Source of the DNA: an uncultured Lachnospiraceae bacterium
GTDB lineage: Bacteria > Bacillota > Clostridia > Lachnospirales > Lachnospiraceae
Assembly: GCA_947165275.1 (NCBI GenBank)
Contig: CAMUZQ010000020.1
Location: 1 to 37,140, forward strand
Reading direction: 5' to 3'
Length of the DNA stretch: 37,140 bases
Shown here piece by piece: positions 1 through 8,098 of the stretch (its first letter is position 1; every line of letters starts with the position of its first letter). Both the position numbers and the translations under genes were made by a program. The notes under the pieces are model-generated. The model did not search any database. It was given only the letters and a program-made list of their open reading frames with translations, and was not told where the DNA came from.

Positions 1-210
1 AGATATCGCCGAAATCAGCGTGCCAAAACCGCCGCGCGTAATTCGCCGTTTGACAGTCAGATCACTGCCGATACTGCTCAGCAAACTGTTCCCTTTTTTG
101 TTTTTCGTGGCTGCCTTAAGCAGTGCATTGTTTTCAATGCTCCCGCTTCCGATCCCTGGTATGCCTGCCCGCTGTGATGACTCATTCAGCATCCTTGTAG
201 TAACTCTCAT
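1..210 (-). CDS. Partial hypothetical protein, N-terminal 70 residues
   Basis: This is an open frame on the minus strand that starts at an ATG at 210 and runs off the left edge without a stop. The ribosome site AGGAGGTGGAG lies just upstream of the start, so translation from here is well supported. The product opens MRVTTRMLNESSQRAG and is rich in Ser, Asn, Lys and Gly, with no membrane segment or signal peptide in the visible part. The opening MRVTTRML resembles the first residues of flagellar hook-associated proteins and of small Clostridia proteins found near flagellar genes. That resemblance is weak and I do not assign a function. The rest of the gene is outside the window. Confidence 0.6.
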   Translation of the reverse strand, partial: MRVTTRMLNESSQRAGIPGIGSGSIENNALLKAATKNKKGNSLLSSIGSDLTVKRRITRGGFGTLISAIS

Positions 211-238
211 GATGGTCTCCACCTCCTGACATTTTTAA

Positions 239-252
239 GACGCTTTTGCGTC
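239..252 (-). terminator. Short hairpin, possible weak terminator
   Basis: GACGC-TTTT-GCGTC is a perfect 5-bp stem with a 4-base loop. It lies between the broken kinase gene and the left-edge gene. On the minus strand it is followed by TTAAAAATG, which is a poor U-tract, so this is a weak call. Confidence 0.2.
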
Positions 253-321
253 CTGCCTGTCCTCTATTTCGGCTTCCTGCGCAGGATATGAACCTTGTTT
301 TTATAAATGGGCTTTTTTATG

Positions 322-858
322 TCATGAGTGGTCAGGATACTGCATCATAGCGTCCACCGTAACGCTGTTCCCATCCTGTGAAAACACCAGCGTCCCGTAA
401 TACCTTTCGCATATTGCCAGGCTGTTTGGGATTCCCAGCCCGTGGCCGTCCTCATCGTTAGTATCAGCCACCGGGAGACACACTCCCGGATCGATCTCCA
501 GCCTGCCATGGAAAGAGTTCTTTATCTCCATAAATAGAAATCCGTTCCTTTCAGATATACGCACAGATACAAACGGAGTATCATTGTTTTGCATGGCTGC
601 ACCATGAATCGCATTATCTGCGAGATTTCCCAGAAGGACAGCTGCATCATACTGCATAACATCCGGAAGCCTCTTTATTTCTACAAATGCAGTGAAGACG
701 ATCCCAAGCCTGTCTGATACCGCTGCCTTATCATTCAGTTTTTCCGTCGGCATGGGCCCGAAGCTGTTTTCTAAAAAATATAATTGTACTATACTTGTTG
801 GAGGGGATGAAATGAAAATTCCACCTGAAATACTCGCCGTCGAAAGACCAAAAAACAC
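322..858 (-). pseudogene. Truncated GHKL sensor histidine kinase (AgrC-like C-terminus)
   Basis: The C-terminal ATPase half of a quorum-sensing type histidine kinase survives. The N-box LLGNLADNAIHGA, the phrase FLFMEIKNSF and the G-box GHGLGIPNS followed by ICERYYGTL are the order seen in GHKL (HATPase_c_5) kinases that pair with LytTR regulators. The membrane sensor domain and the dimerisation helix with the phospho-acceptor His are missing. The frame opens only with a GTG inside sequence shared with a transposase fragment, and there is no ribosome site. The family is normally about 400-450 residues; 178 remain. I infer a gene cut by insertion and later decay of a mobile element. No partner response regulator is visible. 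Confidence 0.7.
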
Positions 859-1187
859 AGTAATATATGCAAATATACCCTGCGGCTGAACATTCCCATA
901 TCCCCTGCCTGCAACCCTTTTTCACGGCTGCCATATTTGCGGACCTTTTCAAACTCGTATGTCAGGCAGACGGTAAGTCCATAAGTTCCGACTTCGTCAG
1001 GGCACATGTTTGCGGTATCTTCCATCCGCTTCAGTACCTTGTCTATTTCGGGTCGTATCCATCTGACGTCATATTGAGCTCTTGTTATGAAGTTATATGA
1101 TTCCTGAAACATCAGTGACAGGTTATCTTCCGGATAAAAGCCACAATCGCTGATCACCTCGGATTGCTGCAAACCCAGTATGTCCAA
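850..1187 (-). mobile_element. Remnant of IS4/IS1634-like DDE transposase
   Basis: The minus-strand frame reads SDCGFYPEDNLSLMF, then YNFITRAQYDVRWIRPEI, DEVGTYGLTVCLTYEFEKVR, and RRVYLHILL. This order (D-x-GF-[YF]-x-x-[DE]-N, a strand with FI, a G-x-[TS]-V stretch and an RR-x-YLH block) matches the middle of IS4/IS1634-type transposases. The N-terminal DNA-binding part and the C-terminal YREK signature are absent. The frame starts from TTG right after an in-frame stop and runs into the broken kinase in a different frame. It is therefore a dead fragment. The family call rests on pattern memory and could be a neighbouring DDE family. Confidence 0.6.
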
Positions 1188-1193
1188 CTTTAG

Positions 1194-1258
1194 CTGGACT
1201 TATTTCGGCGGCGTAAATCTTCTGCTGATGAAAGTTTGCGCCGCTGGAATTAGTCCAG
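1194..1258. repeat. 65-base imperfect palindrome
   Basis: The left arm begins CTGGACTTATTTCGGCGGCG and the right arm is close to its reverse complement, ending GGAATTAGTCCAG. About 25 bases pair on each side with a few mismatches around a loop of roughly 15 bases. It lies between the transposase remnant and the last gene of the biosynthetic operon. There is no U-tract after it on either strand, so a simple intrinsic terminator is unlikely. It may be a mobile-element end or a small palindromic repeat. Confidence 0.6.
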
Positions 1259-1286
1259 TTTATTAGGAAATGATCTACTGGATTAC

Positions 1287-2213
1287 TCAAAAACGTGCAA
1301 TCCAGTCCAGAATGCCGATCAGATCCTGAAGATACTGAAACGGATCATAAGTTTCAGCAGTCACGATCTGACTGTCCGGGATGCATCCGATCACATCCAG
1401 ATCGAGGGGTAGTTTTTCATTCAAGAGACAGAAGGCAAGCTGCAAAAACTGACGGTTGCAGTAACGGTTGCTGGTGATCGCAAGCAGGGACTCGGAAGGG
1501 CCGGGGGTTTGCAGGCCGGTTTCGCTTAAATAAAACAAAAAAGTATCTCCGGTATCAGCTCTGCGGACGGCAGGTTCTGTGGAAGGCGCGGCAAATACGC
1601 GGAAAGCACAGCCCCTTTTGCGCTCTGCGTATTCCCGGATGCAGGAGATGCGGTTCAGGTTCCGGTCTCCTTCAAACGAATCGGAAAATCCGCCTTCAGG
1701 CAGTTCAAAGGCAGAAGAGAACGCATCCGTGAGTACGCCAAACTCCGTTTCAGAAGCAGAAGAAAAAGAGGACCCTTCCCGCTCCTTCGGGTTAACCGGA
1801 CGATAGCAGGAAAGTCCGTCCACGGAGAGGGTAGACGGATCGATCCATTGCGAGGCATAGTGCGCTCTTGTGAAACAGACATTCACAGCCCCTCCCAGGA
1901 TCAGGAGACGGCTGTGTGATTTTTTTACCGGCGCATTAATATGAAAAAAACCAAGCTCTGCAAAGAGAGGGTACAGGCTCTGGCGAAGGGAGGAAAGCTC
2001 TTGTAAAGGTTCCATAACCTGCGTTTCCAGAACCCTTCCGCCATCTCTTTTGCGGCCATTATAATCTTTGGCGATCCGGTCATGGCTTGTATGAAGAAGC
2101 GAAAAAAGCTCCGCAAGCGCTTCCTGCCCTAGAAAATCTTCCATCTGTTGTTTCAGCAGAGAAAGACGCTCCCCTGCCGGGATCGATCTGTCCGGCATTA
2201 TGAATCGAAACAT
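1287..2213 (-). CDS. Unknown protein, last gene of the MurA/MurC operon
   Basis: I do not recognise a family. The 308-residue product is soluble and lacks a signal peptide. Noticeable parts are a hydrophobic strand LLILGGAVNVCFTRAHY near residue 105, which looks like a Rossmann-type beta strand, a Ser/Glu/Phe-rich middle, and a C-terminal part with ITSNRYCNRQFLQLAF, DLDVIGCIPD and a closing helix PFQYLQDLIGILDWIARF. The ribosome site GAGGG precedes the ATG at 2213. It sits 66 bases after the glycosyltransferase on the same strand, so co-transcription with the MurA/MurC operon is likely. Its job is probably accessory to that pathway, but nothing in the sequence shows an enzymatic activity. Confidence 0.7.
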   Translation of the reverse strand: MFRFIMPDRSIPAGERLSLLKQQMEDFLGQEALAELFSLLHTSHDRIAKDYNGRKRDGGRVLETQVMEPLQELSSLRQSLYPLFAELGFFHINAPVKKSHSRLLILGGAVNVCFTRAHYASQWIDPSTLSVDGLSCYRPVNPKEREGSSFSSASETEFGVLTDAFSSAFELPEGGFSDSFEGDRNLNRISCIREYAERKRGCAFRVFAAPSTEPAVRRADTGDTFLFYLSETGLQTPGPSESLLAITSNRYCNRQFLQLAFCLLNEKLPLDLDVIGCIPDSQIVTAETYDPFQYLQDLIGILDWIARF

Positions 2214-2279
2214 ATTTTTTCCCTCTATTGTAGTCTTAGCCTTTTTCTTTGTTTTCGTTTGATCCTGCCCGGGACGGCG

Positions 2280-3179
2280 TCAGATGTCCGGGTGCTCCGT
2301 TTTTCCGGCAGCGAGCGCCGCACGGATCAGCGGCAGGTTCTCTTTCTCTTCTTCGGGATGCTGCGAAAACCGGGCCATTGTCTTTTCGGCCTCTCTTGAG
2401 AGATCATAGTTTCTAAATGCTTCCCGTTCTTCATCTGTCGTTCCCTTCGACAGCTTAAAGAAGCAATCCATCTTTGCCTGATGAAGGCTCATCACCCGGC
2501 GGAAGTATCCCGGAATATGTCGGGAGGACATGGACGATAAGCTGCGCTGCATATATTTCAGCATGACAGGCGAAGAGGTGGAAACCGCGCCGCATCCTTC
2601 CAGAAAACGGTAGTTAAACAGGCGGTCTTCCCCGAAATCCGTCTGCTCGTCAAAACGAAGATGGAGCGCTTCGATTACGCTCCTCCTGTAAAATTTGTTG
2701 CAGTTGGAATAGATCAGCAGCCTGCGCGTCCGGATGTAGTCGTCCGCAAAGGAGGAAACATCCGGGTAGTCCTTATCCTCAAGAAACTGCACAGAGCCTG
2801 TGCCGTCAAGCAGAACGCGCTCAATGCCAAAAATATACAGGTCCGACCCTTTTTCCAGAAGCGGAAGGCTCTTTTCAAGAAAGCCTTCCTGGAGACAGTC
2901 ATCACAGTCCACAAAGGCCGCGAACCCTCCTTTTGCAGCATCAAGCCCTGCGTTCCTGGCGCCGGAAGCACCGCGATGCGCCGCGTAAAGAATATGCAGA
3001 TTCTCCCTTGTCCCTTCATAGGAAGCGAGGAGTTCCCTTGTGCCATCTTCCGAGCCGTCATCGACCACGATCAGCTCGCAGTTGGAAGGAAGCTGAAGGA
3101 GGACCGAGTCCAGGCACTGCGCAAGACAGGCTTCGCAGTTATAGGTCGGAACGATCACGGAGAGCAAAATGTTTTTCAT
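2280..3179 (-). CDS. Family 2 glycosyltransferase
   Basis: This is a GT-A fold, inverting, nucleotide-sugar dependent glycosyltransferase acting at the cytoplasmic face. Visible motifs are VIVPTYN at residues 9-14, VVDDGSEDGT at 38-47, the GASGARNAGLDAA loop at 70-82, the metal-binding DCDD at 91-94 and a late FGEDRLFNYRF that supplies the catalytic-base region. At 299 residues it has the usual size of a single-domain GT2 and has no membrane segments. I chose the ATG at 3179 because GGAG lies seven bases upstream. An ATG five codons earlier overlaps the MurA stop and lacks a ribosome site. It would add a sugar to, or polymerise, the product of the adjacent MurA/MurC steps. The acceptor is unknown. 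Confidence 0.9.
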   Translation of the reverse strand: MKNILLSVIVPTYNCEACLAQCLDSVLLQLPSNCELIVVDDGSEDGTRELLASYEGTRENLHILYAAHRGASGARNAGLDAAKGGFAAFVDCDDCLQEGFLEKSLPLLEKGSDLYIFGIERVLLDGTGSVQFLEDKDYPDVSSFADDYIRTRRLLIYSNCNKFYRRSVIEALHLRFDEQTDFGEDRLFNYRFLEGCGAVSTSSPVMLKYMQRSLSSMSSRHIPGYFRRVMSLHQAKMDCFFKLSKGTTDEEREAFRNYDLSREAEKTMARFSQHPEEEKENLPLIRAALAAGKTEHPDI

Positions 3180-3190
3180 ATGCCGGCTCC

Positions 3191-4447
3191 TCATTCTGCG
3201 TGGATGTCCGCTCCCAGTTTTGACAGTTTGCCGACAATGTCCTGATAGCCCCTTTCAATGAGCCGGACATTGCGGATCTCGGTTCTTCCTCTTGCCGCAA
3301 GAGCCGCGATTATCATTGCGGCACCGGCTCTCAGATCACAGGCTGTCAGAGAAGCCCCGTTCAGTTCTCCTCCGCGGATCACGGCATGCTGACCGTTAAT
3401 ATCGCTCAAGGCGCCCATGCGTCTTAATTCTTCCAGATAGCGGAACCGGTCGGTCCAGACTGCTTCGTATATGGAGCTGCTCCCGTCTGCAAGACACATA
3501 AGTGCGCCGATCTGCGGCTGCATATCCGTTGGAAATCCGGGGTAGGCAGCAGTGATGATATCAGTGCTTTTGAGCCTGCCGTTTCTTGTTACCTGAACGG
3601 ACCCGTCCCCTTCCTTCACTGAGACATTCATGTCTTTCAGAACATCAGCGATGCAGGAAAGATGCTCCGGTATCACATTACAGATTTTAACCGAACCGCC
3701 TGCGGCCGCAGCCGCAGCCATATAGGTGCCGGCTTCGATCTGATCGGGGATCAGGGAATATTCGCCGCCATGCATGGAGGAAACCCCATGAATTGTGATC
3801 GTGTCCGTACCGGCACCGCTGATATCCCCGCCCATCGCATTGATGAATCCTGCCAGATCGACAATGTGTGGTTCCCGTGCGGCATTCCGGAGCATGGTGT
3901 CACCGTCCGCAAGGGCAGCGGCCAGCATCAGATTCATGGTGGCGCCGACCGTCACCATGTCAAAGCATATGTCTGCCCCGTGGAGTTTTTTGCCTTCCGG
4001 GATTGTTACACGGATATAGTTGTCATAAAGCTGCACAGCAGCCCCCATTGCCTCAAACCCTTTCAGATGCTGATCAATGGGGCGTTTGCCAAGATCGCAG
4101 CCGCCGGGAAGCGGCGATGAAGCGTCTCCTGTGCGGGCAAGCAGAGCCCCTAAAAAGAAATGGGATGCGCGCATCCGCACGCCAAGCTCCGCAGGAACTG
4201 CGTGGCTTTCGATCCTCCGGCAATCGATCTCCAGAACAGAGCGGTCAATATGCCGGTGCGTTACGCCCAGAGAATCCAATATGTCCAGCGTAAGCCGCAC
4301 GTCATGGATATCGGGTACATTGCGGATCCGGCAGATGCCTTCAACCAGTAAAGTTCCGGGAAGAATGGAGGCCGCAGCGTTTTTAGCTCCGCTGATCGTA
4401 ACCTCTCCGAAGAGTTCTCTTCCGCCATTGATCACATATTTTTCCAT
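3191..4447 (-). CDS. murA: UDP-N-acetylglucosamine 1-carboxyvinyltransferase (MurA), cluster copy
   Basis: MurA transfers enolpyruvate from PEP to UDP-GlcNAc, the first committed step towards UDP-MurNAc, in the cytoplasm. The 418-residue length is typical. The family hallmarks are present: SGAKNA with Lys22, the catalytic-loop motif PGGCDLGKRPID with Cys117, and the YPGFPTDMQPQ segment with its Asp. The Cys means a fosfomycin-sensitive type. It lies 34 bases after the PP-loop/MurC fusion and 11 bases before the glycosyltransferase, so it is inside a specialised operon and not in a division/cell-wall cluster. Firmicutes often have two MurA paralogues. This copy is probably the dedicated one for the cluster product, but it could also serve normal peptidoglycan synthesis. 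Confidence 0.93.
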   Translation of the reverse strand: MEKYVINGGRELFGEVTISGAKNAAASILPGTLLVEGICRIRNVPDIHDVRLTLDILDSLGVTHRHIDRSVLEIDCRRIESHAVPAELGVRMRASHFFLGALLARTGDASSPLPGGCDLGKRPIDQHLKGFEAMGAAVQLYDNYIRVTIPEGKKLHGADICFDMVTVGATMNLMLAAALADGDTMLRNAAREPHIVDLAGFINAMGGDISGAGTDTITIHGVSSMHGGEYSLIPDQIEAGTYMAAAAAAGGSVKICNVIPEHLSCIADVLKDMNVSVKEGDGSVQVTRNGRLKSTDIITAAYPGFPTDMQPQIGALMCLADGSSSIYEAVWTDRFRYLEELRRMGALSDINGQHAVIRGGELNGASLTACDLRAGAAMIIAALAARGRTEIRNVRLIERGYQDIVGKLSKLGADIHAE

Positions 4448-4481
4448 ATATCAGCCCCTGCCCGGTCGTTTCAAGACCGTT

Positions 4482-6959
4482 TTATGCATTCCCCTTCTCT
4501 TCAAGCATTTCGTTCAGCATATAGATATTGCCGCAGCCAAGAGTGATCACAAGATCCCCTTCTTTCAGATGTTCTCTCAGCATCTTCGCGGCATCTTCAA
4601 ACGCAGGCGTCAGCCTTGCGTCAATACCGTTTTGACGCATGCCATCGACAAGCATGCCGGAGGTGATATCGCCGGGATCATCTTCCCTGGCCGCAAAGAT
4701 ATCGGTGAGCAGAACGACATCTGCCGCTTTTGCGCAGGTCAGATAATCCGCGAACAGGGTTCTGACCCGGCTGAAGGTGTGAGGCTGGATCACCGCCCAC
4801 AAACGTCCGCTGCGGCAGCGCTTTCGCGCGATGCAGATCGCGTTTTTCATCTCTTCCGGATTATGTCCATAGTCATGGAAAAGTTCCGCGCCCTGCAGCA
4901 TTCCTGTTTTTTCAAAACGCCGGTGCGCGCCGCGAAACCTTCTTATACTGTCTGCCGCCGCATTCATATCAGTGCCAAGGTGATGAGCCGCCGCAAGGGC
5001 GGCAAGGGCGTTCATCGCATTGAACATGCCCGGAACGCCGGTGTGAACGGTGCAGAGCAGTTTTGTCCCGTAGTACATTTGAAACGTGACATAGCCGTTT
5101 TCATCCTCTGAAGCCCCCGCCATCCGGTAGCTGCAGCCTTCCTTTGTACCGAATGTCTCTGTTCGGCAGGGAAGAGCAGCCATCTGCCTGACCACTCTTT
5201 CATTGTCCCCGTTTCCGAGTGCCCAGCCGTCTTCTGGAAGTTTCCTCAGAAAGTCTCCGAAAGCGCTCTCAATTTCATCGATATCGCGGTAGTAGTCCAG
5301 ATGATCCGCGTCAATATTTAAGAGCAGCGCACAGGTGGCGTGAACATTCATAAAATTCCGGCGGTATTCGCAGGCCTCAGTTAAAAAGAGCTCGTTTCCG
5401 CCGGAACGGACGCTTCCGCCGATCGCATCCAGAACGCCGCCGATATGTACCGTTGGATCCTGCCCTGCCTCCACTAAAATCTGTGTGAGCATGGAGGTCA
5501 CGGTTGTTTTTCCATGCGTTCCGCACACGGCAAAAGAACGTTCAAATTCCTCAGACAGCTGGCCAAGGAGGACAGAGCGTTCAATGACGGGGATGCCTTT
5601 TTTTCTTGCCGCCTTTAGCTCCACATGATCATATGGGATTGCCATGGAATAAACGATCAGATCTGCGCCGTCAACATTTTTTGCGCTGTGTCCCGCGGTT
5701 ACGCAAATCCCTTTTTCCCGAAGCAGGCGCATGCTGTCGCCGTCGATCCTGTCCGAACCGGTCACCGTAAAGCCGCGGTCTTTCAGAAGGAGCGCGATCC
5801 CGCACATACTCGCGCCGCCAATCCCGATCATATGTACGTGTTTTCCGGCAAAAGCGTGAAAGTCTGGTGGGTCCGGAAGATAAGGGCTCTTTCTGTACAG
5901 CGCATTCAGCTTTTCTTTTTTGTCATCCAGACGATGCTTCTCCAGCAGCTCGAGCATTTTGTAATAGCTGCCCCGGTTCTTTTCCGCCTCTTCTTCCAGG
6001 ATACGAAGGGCTTCTTCCCTTGTTGCGAGACCATACCGGACCATCGCGGCCATTCGGAAATCCATTTCCGTATATCCCAGAAGTCCGTAATAAAAGGCAT
6101 CCTTGATATCTTCAATATCGCAGTCAAAGTGCCAGCTCCGGTTTGTTTTTTTCCAGCCGTATTTTTCCCTGACGAACGCTTCAACAAAGTCCGGATCATT
6201 TTCAAAATAGGCATCAAAATCAAACAGCTGAATGTTTTCTCCGGCCTTCATCTGCCGGTTCGCGGTGTTGTTGCTCTTATATTTGAGATGATGGTCACGT
6301 TCAATAACCATCAGATTATCCTCATAGTCAATCGCAGGATAGTCCTTGAGCAGCCGGCGAAGGCCGTCATCAAGATCGCCTTCCGGCGAGCAGGCGGCGA
6401 TCAGTTCTTCTTTGAAAGGGGCAAGCTCCAGATAGGAAGCGCCGCTGAAATATTTGTGAATGCCATTTTTCAGGCCAAGTTCATAAAGATTCAGCGTGAT
6501 CCCGTACCTGCAGCCGGCACATAAAAGCACCCGTACCATTTCGGGGCGGGGATCATCCAAAAAGATGCCCAGATTCCTGCAAAATCTATTATATGCCGCA
6601 TCATCCCGGTGCACAAGCAGCTGTGTTCCCAGAAGTTTCTGTGTCTTTCGTACATTCTCCATGGCAATCTCATTGGTGATCTCCGGCCGGTAAAAACAGA
6701 ATGCGGTGACACGGTCTGCACCGAGCATTTCTGTAAGTTTTATCCACATATAGATGCTGTCTTTGCCTCCGCTCACCGTGACTCCGACTTTTTCTCCGGG
6801 CGAAAGGGAAAGATCCGCGATCAGACGGTCTGCGCCCTTAAACGTTTTCTTCTGAAAATTGCGGCAATACTTACATATGCCATTTTCATCAAGCTCCGCA
6901 AACCGGTAAGCTGCCGTAAGGCCGCAATGCTTGCATCTTTCTGCAGTTTCCAGTTTCAT
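4482..6959 (-). CDS. murC: Fusion of PP-loop N-acyl-sugar amidotransferase-like ATPase and MurC ligase
   Basis: Two enzymes are joined in 825 residues. The N-terminal part (about 1-365) has zinc-type pairs CKHC (9-12) and CKYC (29-32), the PP-loop SGGKDS (63-68) and a CAGC pair (147-150). This layout is that of WbpG/PseA-type N-acetyl-sugar amidotransferases, which adenylate a carbonyl and replace its oxygen with nitrogen. The C-terminal part (about 369-825) is a complete MurC, the UDP-MurNAc:L-amino acid ligase. It shows the IGIGGASMCGIA nucleotide fold, P-loop GTHGKTT (480-486), EACEYRRNFM, NIDADHLDYY, HDYGHNPEEM and IQPHTFSRV. The usual HHP is HNP here. GAGGGAG precedes the ATG at 6959. 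The PP-loop assignment is firm as a fold and tentative as a reaction. No glutaminase partner is seen in the window. Confidence 0.92.
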   Translation of the reverse strand: MKLETAERCKHCGLTAAYRFAELDENGICKYCRNFQKKTFKGADRLIADLSLSPGEKVGVTVSGGKDSIYMWIKLTEMLGADRVTAFCFYRPEITNEIAMENVRKTQKLLGTQLLVHRDDAAYNRFCRNLGIFLDDPRPEMVRVLLCAGCRYGITLNLYELGLKNGIHKYFSGASYLELAPFKEELIAACSPEGDLDDGLRRLLKDYPAIDYEDNLMVIERDHHLKYKSNNTANRQMKAGENIQLFDFDAYFENDPDFVEAFVREKYGWKKTNRSWHFDCDIEDIKDAFYYGLLGYTEMDFRMAAMVRYGLATREEALRILEEEAEKNRGSYYKMLELLEKHRLDDKKEKLNALYRKSPYLPDPPDFHAFAGKHVHMIGIGGASMCGIALLLKDRGFTVTGSDRIDGDSMRLLREKGICVTAGHSAKNVDGADLIVYSMAIPYDHVELKAARKKGIPVIERSVLLGQLSEEFERSFAVCGTHGKTTVTSMLTQILVEAGQDPTVHIGGVLDAIGGSVRSGGNELFLTEACEYRRNFMNVHATCALLLNIDADHLDYYRDIDEIESAFGDFLRKLPEDGWALGNGDNERVVRQMAALPCRTETFGTKEGCSYRMAGASEDENGYVTFQMYYGTKLLCTVHTGVPGMFNAMNALAALAAAHHLGTDMNAAADSIRRFRGAHRRFEKTGMLQGAELFHDYGHNPEEMKNAICIARKRCRSGRLWAVIQPHTFSRVRTLFADYLTCAKAADVVLLTDIFAAREDDPGDITSGMLVDGMRQNGIDARLTPAFEDAAKMLREHLKEGDLVITLGCGNIYMLNEMLEEKGNA

Positions 6960-6973
6960 AAAATCTCCCTCTT

Positions 6974-8080
6974 TCAGATCATATCTTTATAGGATCCCGC
7001 ACTGTCAGGAATCGGGATCAGATCGCAGACCATTTCCTCTGTCTGCCTTCCGTAAGGGTGTACCATACCCGAAATCGCATATCGGTATCCTTTTTCCCGC
7101 ATGGCCTTGAGAGCAGTGATCTCCAAAGCTCTCGCAATCCCGCCATGGGATCTTGCGGAAGGGATCACACCCATAGGACCCAGAAAATTCTTCGCAGGAG
7201 TCTCGATTGCGTAGAATCCGAGGATCTCCCGGTTCTTAACCGCGACATAGCAATCTCCGCGGATCAGGGAGGGAAGGGATTCGTCTGCCCACGATAGCGC
7301 AAAATTATCCTTGATAAAATCATAGACTTTTGAAATGTTCATCGGCATCACGCGCTTGATCTCAATTCCCCCGGCCTCAAGATTTTGGAAGAGCTCAGGA
7401 TCCTCATGGATCCCATAGAGCTTGAGCAGCAGGTCTGGCGCTTCCGGATGCCGGGCCGGATCCACCTTCAGATAGGCTTCCGCAAAGCGTGTGTTTTCAT
7501 GCCTGAACAGTTGTGCTGCCCGAAACGCATTCAGCGACAGGATGATCTCTTCCTGCGTGTGCTGATCTTCGTGAAAACGGATCAGTTTTTGTTTTTTTTC
7601 AATGATATCGGTGATATCAGCAAAATGCGTTGGTTTATGGAACGGAGCGAAAATCTCATAGGAATAGCATGCGGCTTTTGCCTTCTGGGAGCGGATGGCT
7701 TCAATGCAATAGGCTGTCGCATGCCGGTGATCAGGATGGAGGCTTTCCAGCCAGGGCAGAAAGATCACCGTATAGGGCGTAAAGTCGATTTTGCGCACAG
7801 CTTCGGGATGAAGTGACAGCTTTGTATCTTCGATGCCGAGCCAGGTGAAGGCATGGGGCTTTACAAAGTCCATTTCCGCTTCGAACTGCTTTTTCCGGAT
7901 GAGGGCTTCCTCTTCAATCGGCATTTCGGGGTTTCCATGGCTTCCGTCTGTCAGCACAAACACATCGGTCTGATCCGGAGCAAGAAGGAGCGGGGCAGAG
8001 GCACCGAGGCATTCATCGTCCGGATGCGGCGCGATCACCGCGATCCTGTCATCCTTTGAAAATATAAGCTCATGTATCAT
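6974..8080 (-). CDS. PIG-L/LmbE deacetylase fused to GNAT acyltransferase
   Basis: Residues 1 to about 210 are a zinc-dependent PIG-L/LmbE N-acetyl-sugar deacetylase: the metal motif HPDDECLG is at 19-26, the second metal His pair HPDH at 115-118, and an R-x-x-Q-F-x-A-E helix lies between them. Residues about 238-368 are a GNAT acyltransferase with the acyl-CoA loop R-SHGGIARAL at 310-319 after the strand GPMGVIP. Such a fusion would remove an N-acetyl group and put on another acyl group, that is, edit the amide of an amino sugar. The start at 8080 has GGGGAG upstream. It is 18 bases behind the acyl carrier protein and 14 bases ahead of the PP-loop/MurC gene, which suggests an ACP-borne acyl donor. 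The exact substrate is inferred. Confidence 0.88.
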   Translation of the reverse strand: MIHELIFSKDDRIAVIAPHPDDECLGASAPLLLAPDQTDVFVLTDGSHGNPEMPIEEEALIRKKQFEAEMDFVKPHAFTWLGIEDTKLSLHPEAVRKIDFTPYTVIFLPWLESLHPDHRHATAYCIEAIRSQKAKAACYSYEIFAPFHKPTHFADITDIIEKKQKLIRFHEDQHTQEEIILSLNAFRAAQLFRHENTRFAEAYLKVDPARHPEAPDLLLKLYGIHEDPELFQNLEAGGIEIKRVMPMNISKVYDFIKDNFALSWADESLPSLIRGDCYVAVKNREILGFYAIETPAKNFLGPMGVIPSARSHGGIARALEITALKAMREKGYRYAISGMVHPYGRQTEEMVCDLIPIPDSAGSYKDMI

Positions 8081-8098
8081 TGTGTTTTCTCCCCGTTT

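Noticed and set aside
1194-1258. Intrinsic terminator of the MurA/MurC operon
   Set aside because: The palindrome is not followed by a U-tract on either strand.
4077-5111. Long plus-strand open frame of 344 codons opposite murA and the PP-loop-MurC gene
   Set aside because: It spans the junction of two well-supported minus-strand genes and has the composition of an antisense shadow.
4482-6959. HisF/HisH-like ammonia supply for the PP-loop domain
   Set aside because: WbpG/PseA-type enzymes usually need such partners. I searched the neighbouring genes for glutaminase motifs and saw none, so the amidation reaction stays uncertain.
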